IMG/VR virus record: IMGVR_UViG_3300025853_000086 | Coordinates: 1 to 60,123 of that record | Origin: a virus | DNA: 60,123 bases | Strand: one strand, 5' to 3' | Part shown: piece by piece, positions 13,271 to 21,326 of the stretch | Numbering within the stretch: the stretch's first letter is position 1 | How the letters are laid out: every line of letters begins with the position of its first letter | Made by a program: the position numbers and the translations under genes | Notes under the pieces: model-generated | The model's input: only the letters and a program-made list of their open reading frames with translations | Told to the model about the DNA's origin: nothing | Database searches by the model: none

Positions 13271-14550
13271 TCTTGTACTCCCATTGCTGCTTGCCAAATA
13301 CCAAAAAATTCTAACTTCTTATGGCACTTTTCCTGTAATTGTTTTGTTTCCTTTCCTGTCGCACAGCCTTGTGTGCTGTTGGCTAGGTCTATGTACTCTT
13401 GGGCTACGGCGGTATCGGCAAAGCGTTGGACAGCCGTGACATTGTTGTTAGCAATGGTTGTCCATTGGTTGCTATCGGTTAAGCCATTGTCGATTATGTC
13501 GGCAAACTCTTGGGGGGTTGCTGCGGCAGGTACCTCTATGTAGTTGACGCCCGCCGTGAACACCTTGCTGTTGTTCATACCTAGGTCGGTTGCCACAGGC
13601 ACCGCTCCGCAAATCATGGCTTCCATAGTTGTACGATTAAAATGCGCACCAAAGGCCGAATACTTTTTAGACCAACTGGGGTCTATCTGTAGCTTGCTGT
13701 CCCGCAGGAGGTGGTAGTGCATATCAGTAGGGATGGTGCCTACATACTCCATGCCGTGACGCAGGGCTTTGTCCCAGATACGGTCACCGGTTGCGTCAAA
13801 ATACTTAGGTTTGCATTTTTCTTGGCTAGTCATGTAGCGGTACTCTATCCCTGCGCCGCCTACTCGCTTAGGTTCTTTTGTTTTTAGGTGTGGTATGGCA
13901 CGGATTAACGTATCTACCCGCTTCCATGCTTTGAATACCTGCACTGCACAAAATCCGGCACGGGTTTCAAACTTCGACATAGGCACCGCATTAGTTAGGT
14001 CAAAGGGGTTTACAATCATTTTGCGGGGTATAGCAATACACTCCGCACTGTGATACGCAGACTCGTGTACGCAAACCATCGCGTGAAAATGATGCCCAAC
14101 CCAAGCCAGATGCGGGTACAGTTCGGGCAGGTTACCATCGTGTATGATGGCTATGTTTTTAGTCCCGCTGTTGTACAAGTCTAGCCATTCGTTAACGGCG
14201 GCGTTTTCTTTGTTGACGGTAGGCACAGGGATATGCCACAGGACGAAGTCGTACCCGCTGCATTTGTTTTTGAACTTAGCTCGCTCGTTAGGGTCTAGGT
14301 AAGCCACTTTGTTCTCGTTAGGCCACCACCATCCCCTAGCCTGATGGAAGAACAATCCTGTGCCGTGCTTGCGGTACTCTGCTAACACCTCTGGTTTTGG
14401 TCCACGGGTAACACCAAACTTCTTTTTAGGGCACAGCTTGACAAAGTCTACAGTGTGGCCTAGCTTGACAAAACCTGCTGCTAGGTTCTCCGCGTGGTTG
14501 ATAATACCGCCATAATCTTGGATGTCGAACAGGGTCATGAGTATTTTCAT
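13267..14550 (-). CDS. GT-B glycosyltransferase (GT4-like)
   Basis: This 427-residue protein has the N-terminal pattern of GT-B enzymes, MKILMTLFDIQDYGGIINHA then ENLAAGFVKLGHTVDFV. The C-terminal nucleotide-sugar site has FNRTTMEAMICGAVPVATD, matching the Glu-containing EAM.cG.PVva block of GT4-type enzymes. It would transfer a sugar from a nucleotide donor; the acceptor is unknown. Start and stop overlap both neighbours by 1-4 bases (TAATG and ATGA), tying it to the TS homologue and the hypermodification protein. A DNA base is therefore a plausible acceptor; a virion or host polysaccharide is the alternative. Confidence 0.8.
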   Translation of the reverse strand: MKILMTLFDIQDYGGIINHAENLAAGFVKLGHTVDFVKLCPKKKFGVTRGPKPEVLAEYRKHGTGLFFHQARGWWWPNENKVAYLDPNERAKFKNKCSGYDFVLWHIPVPTVNKENAAVNEWLDLYNSGTKNIAIIHDGNLPELYPHLAWVGHHFHAMVCVHESAYHSAECIAIPRKMIVNPFDLTNAVPMSKFETRAGFCAVQVFKAWKRVDTLIRAIPHLKTKEPKRVGGAGIEYRYMTSQEKCKPKYFDATGDRIWDKALRHGMEYVGTIPTDMHYHLLRDSKLQIDPSWSKKYSAFGAHFNRTTMEAMICGAVPVATDLGMNNSKVFTAGVNYIEVPAAATPQEFADIIDNGLTDSNQWTTIANNNVTAVQRFADTAVAQEYIDLANSTQGCATGKETKQLQEKCHKKLEFFGIWQAAMGVQE

Positions 14551-15452
14551 TAGTTGACAGCTCCTATAACAGGTGTCTTTGTTGTTGCTTGCTCCACACG
14601 GAACAGGCTCCGTGGTGTGCCCTGTTTTAGGCGCACTCTTTCATACTTGTCCCACTCGCACAGGCTATGCTCTATGGTGCGCATGTCTACATCTAAAACA
14701 GGAACGCATGAATCTTTTAAATGACGTCTTGCTACACACAGTAGATCAACCATCTCGTCGTTGGCTTGCTTTGAGTTAAGAGATTTTTTAAGGTCACGTT
14801 GGTGGATACGGTTCAATCCGCGTATTGCTCCAGGACCGGCGTTTGCCCATGTGAACTTGTCATAAGGCCAATGTAAGACAGGCGTGTAGCTGAGGTCGGT
14901 AACTACCTCATAAGCCATAAAACCCCCGCCTCCCCAACCTTTATATTGTCCTAACATTTTGTGCGTCAGTTCTAGGCTTCGGTTTTCTTGTATACTTTTG
15001 GTAATCTTGGTGCGGTCTTCCCAGATAGGGGTAAGGAATTTGTCGACTACTACCTCAGACTTTGGTAACTTGAGTCCTTGGTTAGTGATTATATAAGCTC
15101 CGGTGAAGGTTCTTTGCTTGCGAGCAATGCGTTGCTCTATCAGGCGCTTGGTTTCTTCTGGGTTCCAGTCGGTTACCCAACCGTGCTCTTCTGCAAACTC
15201 TGTAGTGCCAACCATGCGAAACAAACAAGTGTTGAACACTATCTGCTCGGCAGGTCTTCGGTCTTGTAGGTTAGTCCAGTTTTTGCGCATCCAAACGGTT
15301 ACCCTGTCGTTCTCGCGAAAAGGGTTAGTGAACTTGTAGTTGGCTAAGATAGGATCAGCTGTCCAAGGCGGGGGGTTACCCGCCGCCCTGTTCAGGTAGA
15401 TTTGGTGCCGCTCTTTTATCCAACCGAAAAAACTTTCTATAGCTTCGGTCAT
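14550..15452 (-). CDS. DNA base hypermodification protein (5-hmdU kinase helical domain / aG/PT-pyrophosphorylase-like)
   Basis: This 300-residue protein matches the family annotated as 5-hmdU DNA kinase helical domain or putative DNA base hypermodification protein. Conserved blocks: ERHQIYLNRAAGNPPPW (about 14-30), YKFTNPFRENDRVT (39-52), the helix-hairpin-like GWGGGGFMAYEVVTDL (172-187), GPGAIRGLNR (206-215) and LCEWDKYERVRL (264-275). Relatives process 5-hydroxymethyl-uracil in phage DNA. I see no P-loop, so it is not itself a typical kinase. It lies directly upstream of the glycosyltransferase (TAATG overlap) and close to a TS homologue, a coherent base-modification cassette. Confidence 0.75.
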   Translation of the reverse strand: MTEAIESFFGWIKERHQIYLNRAAGNPPPWTADPILANYKFTNPFRENDRVTVWMRKNWTNLQDRRPAEQIVFNTCLFRMVGTTEFAEEHGWVTDWNPEETKRLIEQRIARKQRTFTGAYIITNQGLKLPKSEVVVDKFLTPIWEDRTKITKSIQENRSLELTHKMLGQYKGWGGGGFMAYEVVTDLSYTPVLHWPYDKFTWANAGPGAIRGLNRIHQRDLKKSLNSKQANDEMVDLLCVARRHLKDSCVPVLDVDMRTIEHSLCEWDKYERVRLKQGTPRSLFRVEQATTKTPVIGAVN

Positions 15453-15462
15453 GTTAGGTTCC

Positions 15463-16008
15463 TTATTTTAGTTCAATGGCTCCGTGGTCGATGGCGATCT
15501 GTATATCGGTGCCACCTCCGGGAGAAGGCTGCAAAGCGCGTAGGAGAGTCATTGCTTCGCCCACGGTTGGGCTATTCATAACTACGACCATGTTGCGGTG
15601 CCGATTAGTACCCTGCCGGATAGGTGGCTCGGCTAGCAGTGGGACAATAGAAAGTTTTGGGTCAAAGCGTTTACGGGTTTCAACTTTCTTTTCTACGGGT
15701 TGGGTTACTTGTTCGGGTTGGGTCATTGATTCCTCCACTGGGGGTGTCCAAACAACAGCTTTAGTATCTACAAAATCGTGCAGGGTTTCAACTAATTGTT
15801 GTTGGTTTACAAAAGACATGGGTTTGCCGATAGCTTGCCACACCGAATGCAATCTTTCAAAAGAGTAGTGTTTAAGCAAGTTATCGGGGTTGTTGCCTCG
15901 ATACACAATAGACTTGTGGTTTATGGCAGGACATTGGTTGGCTATCTGCAGATTCTCAAAAGCAAGCAGTTGATAGCCTGTGGCGTTTTCACAAATTGCG
16001 TAGAACAT
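15463..16008 (-). CDS. Hypothetical protein with C-terminal TVGEA-type domain
   Basis: This 181-residue protein starts MFYAICENATGYQLLAFENL at 16008 after GAAAGG; the longer reading to 16035 would use TTG and enter the upstream hairpin. The middle (about 90-120) is Thr/Pro/Glu-rich and probably a linker. The C-terminal third (RQGTNRHRN..., TVGEAMTLLRAL, IQIAIDHGAIEL) resembles a small domain that closes many phage proteins. The function is unknown; it precedes the hypermodification gene by 10 bp. Confidence 0.6.
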   Translation of the reverse strand: MFYAICENATGYQLLAFENLQIANQCPAINHKSIVYRGNNPDNLLKHYSFERLHSVWQAIGKPMSFVNQQQLVETLHDFVDTKAVVWTPPVEESMTQPEQVTQPVEKKVETRKRFDPKLSIVPLLAEPPIRQGTNRHRNMVVVMNSPTVGEAMTLLRALQPSPGGGTDIQIAIDHGAIELK

Positions 16009-16011
16009 GGG

Positions 16012-16028
16012 ATCCCTTTCTATGGAAT
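16012..16028 (-). promoter_or_regulatory. SD-presenting hairpin leader
   Basis: On the RNA strand ATTCC pairs with GGGAT (one G-U pair) around ATAGAAA, just upstream of the gene starting at 16008. It keeps the ATAGAAAG loop motif of the other leaders with different arms. Confidence 0.45.
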
Positions 16029-16030
16029 AA

Positions 16031-16061
16031 GGCAAGGTTCATTATAGTAATGAACCTTGCC
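16031..16061. terminator. Perfect 14-bp inverted repeat between two genes
   Basis: GGCAAGGTTCATTA (16031-16044) and its exact complement (16048-16061) flank a 3-bp centre, between the DUF932 gene (stop at 16081) and the gene starting at 16008. As RNA it forms a long stable hairpin without a U-tract. It may act as an attenuator, RNA-processing site or mRNA stabiliser. Confidence 0.6.
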
Positions 16062-16080
16062 CCGAACAAGAAGTATTTTA

Positions 16081-17109
16081 TCAAGCTACTTTAGCGTACT
16101 CCAGTGCTTTAGTCAACGCTTGGCGTTTGGTATTTGCACCGCTACCGAACCACGCACTGTGCAGAGCGTTGCCTTGCTCGTGGGAACGCTTCTGGTGATC
16201 CACTATGTAGGTCACCGCATTGAGTGCGCCCCACCATGTTCCCTTAGCAGATTCTAACCCTGCTCCGGGACTAAGGTCAACTGCGTCGCGTACCATTTGT
16301 GCTGTGTGTTTGAACTCATCGCGCAGCGGCGGCAGCTTGCTAATGTCAGCAGCTTTGCCACGCTCTATCAGCGCATTGGGTTGGAATAGCTCCGCAATGA
16401 AGTTATCTAACTGGTCGCCTTTAGCCTTTTTCTTAGCTAAGAACTGGGACTGCTCTTGGAACGCTTGCATTTGGTTACCGGACAAGCCTAGGGCTTCCTC
16501 GGCTGCGCGTTGTATTTCCTCGTCGAACATTTGTAGATGCAACACACGGAACTTGTTGCCTTGCTGTCCTAGTGCCATAGTCAGGGTATTGTTACACACC
16601 ACTCGTATGGGCGTGAACATAATGGTCATCGCTTTGCCTACTTGGTGGCTGTTGTTGAGCAGGAGGTAGCCTTCGACTTCGTCACCCCCTGCAAGGGTGA
16701 ATCCTTTGGCAATCTTAGCCAAGCCCCAAACATCCTTGCCTCCTTTTAAGCTACCCGCCGTTTCCATAGTCATGTTACCTGCTTCGGTAAACTTTTTGAA
16801 GAACGACATAACTTCTGCATTCTGGAACGGCACATAACTTTCACCACAGTTGGACAGGACTTTGTTGTCGCTGTCGCGGACTAGGAAGTGTTGGTCTGGT
16901 GCGCGGATAAAACTAGCCTCGCCAGTTGGGTCGACTATATTCCAACAGTCGGGCTTGTCTACAGTGTACGCCGGACGCTTGCTAACTGTCCAGTCTATTT
17001 CTGCTGCGATAAGCATTTCCTGTGGGGTCATTGTGGAATCGACTGCGTTACCTAAACCATGCCAAGGGACTTGGTTAGCGTAGGCCATTGTTTCTACTTG
17101 GTGTGCCAT
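16081..17109 (-). CDS. DUF932 phage/plasmid-like protein
   Basis: This 342-residue protein is typical of DUF932. The N-terminus MAHQVETMAYANQVPWHGLG with the invariant PWHGLG, the TPQEMLIAAEIDWTV segment, and the C-terminal region with WWGALNAVTYIVDH and HQKRSHEQGNALHSAWFG match the family over its full usual length. Members occur in phages and plasmids; the biochemical role is unknown. It starts a translation unit with its own hairpin leader (17114-17131). Confidence 0.85.
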   Translation of the reverse strand: MAHQVETMAYANQVPWHGLGNAVDSTMTPQEMLIAAEIDWTVSKRPAYTVDKPDCWNIVDPTGEASFIRAPDQHFLVRDSDNKVLSNCGESYVPFQNAEVMSFFKKFTEAGNMTMETAGSLKGGKDVWGLAKIAKGFTLAGGDEVEGYLLLNNSHQVGKAMTIMFTPIRVVCNNTLTMALGQQGNKFRVLHLQMFDEEIQRAAEEALGLSGNQMQAFQEQSQFLAKKKAKGDQLDNFIAELFQPNALIERGKAADISKLPPLRDEFKHTAQMVRDAVDLSPGAGLESAKGTWWGALNAVTYIVDHQKRSHEQGNALHSAWFGSGANTKRQALTKALEYAKVA

Positions 17110-17113
17110 GTGG

Positions 17114-17131
17114 AACTCCTTTCTGTGAGTT
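17114..17131 (-). promoter_or_regulatory. SD-presenting hairpin leader before the DUF932 gene
   Basis: AACTC and GAGTT pair around the loop ACAGAAAG on the RNA strand, with AAGGAG at the junction, 5 bases from the start codon at 17109. Confidence 0.6.
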
Positions 17132-17426
17132 AATGTATTGTTGGGGAAGATATATTTACCGTTGTTTCCGGCAAGGTTAAAAAAGTAGTTATAAACGAGC
17201 TATACTCCATTTCAACTTCTACGTACTCGGTCAGCCCCACTAAAACAGTTATTACAACACCGTCGTCTGGTAGGTTTACTATCTTAGCTACCGGAAAATT
17301 GTGGTTTTCTTCTAACTGTTCTAACAACTCGGGGTCAACCCAGTGGCTAAGATCTAACTGTATAGCCGTTTGGTTGATCTGGGTAAGCGTATGCTTGTCC
17401 ATGTACTTTATTTTCTGGGTTGCCAT
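17130..17426 (-). CDS. Hypothetical 98-aa protein
   Basis: This acidic protein of unknown function starts MATQKIKYMDKHTLTQINQT and has a C-terminal half rich in beta-branched residues (VVITVLVGLTEYVEVEMEY). Its 3' end touches the leader hairpin of the DUF932 gene, which therefore could respond to translation of this gene. Confidence 0.6.
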   Translation of the reverse strand: MATQKIKYMDKHTLTQINQTAIQLDLSHWVDPELLEQLEENHNFPVAKIVNLPDDGVVITVLVGLTEYVEVEMEYSSFITTFLTLPETTVNISSPTIH

Positions 17427-17497
17427 GCTTTACTCCATAAGTATTATTTAATGGCAACGCCAGTGTAGTGTCAACTGTGTGTTTTGATAAGCCTTTG

Positions 17498-18193
17498 TTA
17501 CTCTTGTTTGTTCAAGCCTTTGTAGAACTGGTCAACCCTGCGTAACCACATATCCTTATATTTTTGGAACTCTTTGCCATACACACCAAACTCCGAGGTA
17601 GTACCATCCCTCACTGCCATGAGAATAATGGCGTGGTCTATGTCTGTTCCGTGCAGCTCGTTATGAGCCAGAGCATATGCAGCCAGTTGGCAAAAATAAT
17701 CTTCAATCCATTCACGCCGCTTAGGTTTATTGCTCTGTTTGAAGTCTACGATGCAAGGTTTATCCCTGTAAACACCCACCAAGTCTGTGGTTCCTGCGTA
17801 TTTATCAGGATAATAGAGCATGACTTCGCTGCCCCAGACCTCGTTCAAATACTTAAAGTAAGTATGGATTAACTTGTAGCCCATGCTGTAGCCCTGAATC
17901 ATTTGCCAATCGGTTGGGACAGGCAAAGGTCGGTCGGCTAACATCTCCTCTATAACAAGGTGCATATAAGTACCTACTTGGGCAGCGTCGTCGCGGATGC
18001 GGTCAGCCTCGGCTTGGCCTACCCGCTCAACCCATTTAAGAAGAGATTCTTTATCTTCTTTGGTCTCCCCTAGAATGGTGGTAACACTAGGGAGCTTTTG
18101 GTCCCCGCAGACGTACCTTCGACCTTCGGGCAGGTCTTGGCGTTCTAATGTTTGATACTGGTAGGGTGGGTTTATTTCAAAAAGGGGTGGCAT
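17498..18193 (-). CDS. RecB/Cas4-like PD-(D/E)XK exonuclease
   Basis: This 231-residue protein has a full RecB-type nuclease layout: His78 in GTYMHLVIEE, Asp137 in TTDLVGVY, Asp150-x-Lys152 in CIVDFKQ and the motif QLAAY (169-173). Such single-domain enzymes act as DNA exonucleases in phage recombination or host DNA degradation. It lies 8 bp downstream of an SF1 helicase gene, so the pair resembles a split helicase-nuclease (AddAB/RecB-like), though this is inference. No FeS-binding Cys cluster as in Cas4 is seen. Confidence 0.85.
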   Translation of the reverse strand: MPPLFEINPPYQYQTLERQDLPEGRRYVCGDQKLPSVTTILGETKEDKESLLKWVERVGQAEADRIRDDAAQVGTYMHLVIEEMLADRPLPVPTDWQMIQGYSMGYKLIHTYFKYLNEVWGSEVMLYYPDKYAGTTDLVGVYRDKPCIVDFKQSNKPKRREWIEDYFCQLAAYALAHNELHGTDIDHAIILMAVRDGTTSEFGVYGKEFQKYKDMWLRRVDQFYKGLNKQE

Positions 18194-18200
18194 AGCTTCC

Positions 18201-19718
18201 TCAACAGGGTAGGGAATAACCCTTACTAGACATGGGGTGGATTAAATGCAGGTTCTGCTTTGCTCGGGTTAGGCCAACATAAAAAACCCTCGCCTCGTCT
18301 TCGTCATGGTGGGGCATATTACGCCACATAGAATAGGGCTTGGTCATAGTATCGGTAAGGAGTAAGACGTTATCTGCTTGCGCACCCTTAGAAGAATGAA
18401 TGGTGGATATACGAATGCGAGGTTCTTCTAATAACTTTTCCCCCTTACGGAGACAGGCTTTAATGTAGCCCTTGTCTTGGTCTGTTATCTTACCCATGCC
18501 CTTATCCCAAGGTAGGCTGTGCAATAACCCGTGGGATTGTTGTAAGTCTGCAAGACTGTAGAACACACTATCTTCACCGTCGGGCATTGTTTTACACCCG
18601 TAGGCTATCTGGGTGTGGAGCATCATTTGTTGGTACACCAACCGGACATGCTCGGCGGGTAATCTGGCCCCTTCGCGTAAGTTTTCCCACAAGCGGACAG
18701 CTTCTAAAACACGGCTATCTATACTGCGGCTACCGTTAAACGAATACAAATGCCCCCGCCGCCTGACCTGCTCTTCTATCTGTTGCGCACCCTTGGTTGT
18801 CCTACTTAATAACAACCATTCTCCTTGGGAGATGTTTACCTCCTCCGAGTGACGGTACCAGTTAATAACACCCTGCTCATCTTTAGGGGTAAAGCTCTTA
18901 GGTCTGCGACCAACGACCCGCTCAATCACTTGTTTGCTTAGGGTGTGGTGTAAATGCGGAATGCGATAGCTCTTGTTGAGCAGGGTGACATTGCCCTGTA
19001 GGTTTACAAAGTGTTCTACGTCTGCCCCTGCATACCGGAAGATAGCTTGGTCGTCATCACCGGCGACATAACAAATCTTACTGTTCTTTTGCAGCAAAGC
19101 AACCATCTCCCATTGGATGGGAGAAAGGTCTTGGGCTTCGTCTATGAACACCACCTCTAACTTGGGAGCAGCTTCTCTTTTCAAAAACAGCTCGAGCATT
19201 CCGGTGTAATCGTACAAACTGTTTTGCTCTTTCCAATGGTTTAACCCACGCTGAACATAGTCTACACGTTCCCAATCGGTTTTACGGGGGACAATACTGT
19301 CGTTGTATAGTTTACGCAAAGGTTGGCGCATGATACGCGCCATGTTGATTATTTCTAAAAACTTGTCCCCGTAACCAAAGTCTTTGTATGGGCCTTGATC
19401 TATCTGCGGTCCGGAATAAAACTTACCTATCTTTAACCAATCGGCAATCTCTTGGTACTTGGCAGGGTTCATAATTTGAGAGTGGGTCAGTCCGGCTTGT
19501 AAAAAAGCCAGACTGTGGAGCGTTCTAAAATAAGGGAGGTCTAACTTATTAAGACTAAACTTCTTCATCGCTCGGGATACCGCCTCTTCCGCTGCCCTGC
19601 GTGTAAAAGCAAAGTAGCCAATACGATCCGGCGGCACACCCTTTTCTAAATACTCTTCTACCAAGGACAACAGTTTAGTGGTTTTACCTGTTCCGGGAGG
19701 TCCTAGAATAATATTCAC
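18201..19718 (-). CDS. UvrD-like superfamily 1 DNA helicase
   Basis: This is a 505-residue SF1 helicase. Walker A GPPGTGKTT is at 6-14, motif Ia is GYFAFTRRAAEEA, motif II is VVFIDEAQDLSPIQ, motif III is AGDDDQAIFRYAGAD, motif IV is LNKSYRIPH, motif V is STIHSSKGAQADNVLL, and motif VI is FYVGLTRAKQNLHL. It would translocate on ssDNA 3' to 5', as UvrD/Rep. It sits between the AEP primase (1-nt overlap) and the RecB-like nuclease, and is probably a replisome or recombination helicase; the genome has no recognisable DnaB-type ring helicase. Confidence 0.93.
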   Translation of the reverse strand: MNIILGPPGTGKTTKLLSLVEEYLEKGVPPDRIGYFAFTRRAAEEAVSRAMKKFSLNKLDLPYFRTLHSLAFLQAGLTHSQIMNPAKYQEIADWLKIGKFYSGPQIDQGPYKDFGYGDKFLEIINMARIMRQPLRKLYNDSIVPRKTDWERVDYVQRGLNHWKEQNSLYDYTGMLELFLKREAAPKLEVVFIDEAQDLSPIQWEMVALLQKNSKICYVAGDDDQAIFRYAGADVEHFVNLQGNVTLLNKSYRIPHLHHTLSKQVIERVVGRRPKSFTPKDEQGVINWYRHSEEVNISQGEWLLLSRTTKGAQQIEEQVRRRGHLYSFNGSRSIDSRVLEAVRLWENLREGARLPAEHVRLVYQQMMLHTQIAYGCKTMPDGEDSVFYSLADLQQSHGLLHSLPWDKGMGKITDQDKGYIKACLRKGEKLLEEPRIRISTIHSSKGAQADNVLLLTDTMTKPYSMWRNMPHHDEDEARVFYVGLTRAKQNLHLIHPMSSKGYSLPC

Positions 19719-21238
19719 TAAAGAATGCCTTCGTTTGGTAGCTCAGGTAACGGAATGGACTCTTCATACTCTTGGAAGTAATCCTGTGGTAAAGACCAGA
19801 CATGCACTCCCTTGCCCCGTACCCGCCAAAACATCTTTTCGGCTTGCAGGTCTTGCAGCCGCAAAGTAATCTTGTTGGACGTGTAGTGGTTAAAGTCGTT
19901 CACGTGCAGGTGCTTTTTCAAGTCTTTTACTTGGAACCACACCTTATCGTCAACCCAGACAGCAACCCCTTGCAAAATGTCTTCGCGCTCTTCACCTTTA
20001 GCTCTGTCACAAGCAAAAGCATGGAGCAGGTCTTCAAATTCTCCTTTAATAGTAGCATCCGGTGGGACTTCTACTATAGTTAAATTGTCCAACAATAACT
20101 GAATTGTTGTCTGCCACGCCCGTTGATTTACCGTAACAGGGAACCTGTTGATTTGCGACACACATTCTTTTTGAAAAAAGTTTTGGCTAGTCAGCGCATT
20201 AGTACTCAGTTCTACACGGTTGCCATCCACGTTAAGAATCCAGATAGGTGGGTCGCCATCGATTTTAGTAAGACTGGAAAGGTCATTGGTCACACCCGTC
20301 GGCCCGACACCATACTTGCGTCTTTTACAAACAGCTTTGTCGCAAAAGGGCTTTATGGGTTGGTCTTCGCACTTGTAAAAATACTCTTTCTTTTTTAGCT
20401 GCCGGATTATTGTACCTACCTCGCTGTGGCCTAGGGGCGGGTGTAGGTAATCCATGTTGTAGCGTTGGAGTAGCGTTTCCCAGTTGTCCTCGTCGTACAG
20501 GCGAGCATACACACCTAAGTTGAATAGGGCATTGTTCCGCGAACCTTCACCAAATCCTTTACTGCATAAGTGTTGTAAGCAGGGAGGACCCTCTTCTAAG
20601 ATACCTTCCTTAGTGCCAAAGGACATGTTCAGCTTGCGGAACTTAGCAGGAGTGGTAACAAAGTCTTTGGCGTAGGTTATAAACTGCTCTGGGGTTAAAG
20701 CTACGCCATCGTCGTCGTAACCGTAGCGGGTGGATTTATCACCCGAGTGGTACGGCATATTCAAAAAGTTACCTGTGTCGCCTCGCTCTACAAGAATGGT
20801 GGACTGCTTGGGGAAGATCTCACACCCAGAGTGGCCTAACGCCGCACTGAGCTCTGCCATCTTGCGCTGGACTTCCTCTGCGGGGATGGCTTCTGTTAAA
20901 AATATCCAGACGTGCGCCCCACCACTCTTTGTTCTCCCCACTACGGCGGGTATCTTGTTGGCGCGGAGGGTGGTTACTAAATCTTTTTGGACTACGTCGT
21001 ACTGGTCTATATCTATTGCGCCCCAACGGCAAAGGTTCTCGCTGTTGATAGGGATAATACCAAGGCCGGTTCCACCTTTTAAATGCTCTTCCCACATGTC
21101 GGCGGTGGTTGGCTCGCGTATAACTTTTGCTGTGCCTTGTTTCTTGCCGTCGCGGTCGCGGGTGGTACTAACAACATAAGTCCCGTGGGCTATGTCGCTG
21201 CCTTTGAATAACTCATAAAATTCGTGTGCTAGTGTCAT
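19718..21238 (-). CDS. TOTE-type archaeo-eukaryotic primase
   Basis: This 506-residue protein has the AEP primase domain of the TOTE-conflict/phage type: GAIDIDQYD (Asp76, Asp78) as metal ligands, SGGAHVWIFL (105-114, His109) and EIFPKQS further on, then GNFLNMPYH. The middle carries a Cys/His stretch (KCEDQPIKPFCDKAVCKRRK) that may bind zinc, and the C-terminal ~170 residues look like a winged-helix-rich module. It would lay primers for PolA. It is coupled to the SF1 helicase by a 1-nt overlap, forming a primase-helicase pair instead of a T7 gp4-like fusion. Confidence 0.85.
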   Translation of the reverse strand: MTLAHEFYELFKGSDIAHGTYVVSTTRDRDGKKQGTAKVIREPTTADMWEEHLKGGTGLGIIPINSENLCRWGAIDIDQYDVVQKDLVTTLRANKIPAVVGRTKSGGAHVWIFLTEAIPAEEVQRKMAELSAALGHSGCEIFPKQSTILVERGDTGNFLNMPYHSGDKSTRYGYDDDGVALTPEQFITYAKDFVTTPAKFRKLNMSFGTKEGILEEGPPCLQHLCSKGFGEGSRNNALFNLGVYARLYDEDNWETLLQRYNMDYLHPPLGHSEVGTIIRQLKKKEYFYKCEDQPIKPFCDKAVCKRRKYGVGPTGVTNDLSSLTKIDGDPPIWILNVDGNRVELSTNALTSQNFFQKECVSQINRFPVTVNQRAWQTTIQLLLDNLTIVEVPPDATIKGEFEDLLHAFACDRAKGEEREDILQGVAVWVDDKVWFQVKDLKKHLHVNDFNHYTSNKITLRLQDLQAEKMFWRVRGKGVHVWSLPQDYFQEYEESIPLPELPNEGIL

Positions 21239-21260
21239 ACTGCCTCCAGTAGTAAAAGGT

Positions 21261-21292
21261 GGGATCCCCCCTGTAAATGCAAAGGGGATCCC
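21261..21292. terminator. G/C hairpin between SSB-like and primase genes
   Basis: GGGATCCCC and GGGGATCCC pair around a ~14-nt loop. On the minus strand a short T-run follows (CTTTTAC), on the plus strand GTTTT. It can attenuate leftward transcription after the abundant ssDNA-binding-like gene before the primase gene. Confidence 0.6.
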
Positions 21293-21326
21293 GCAGTTTT
21301 AGGGCGATCAACCCCTACTACTGTTC

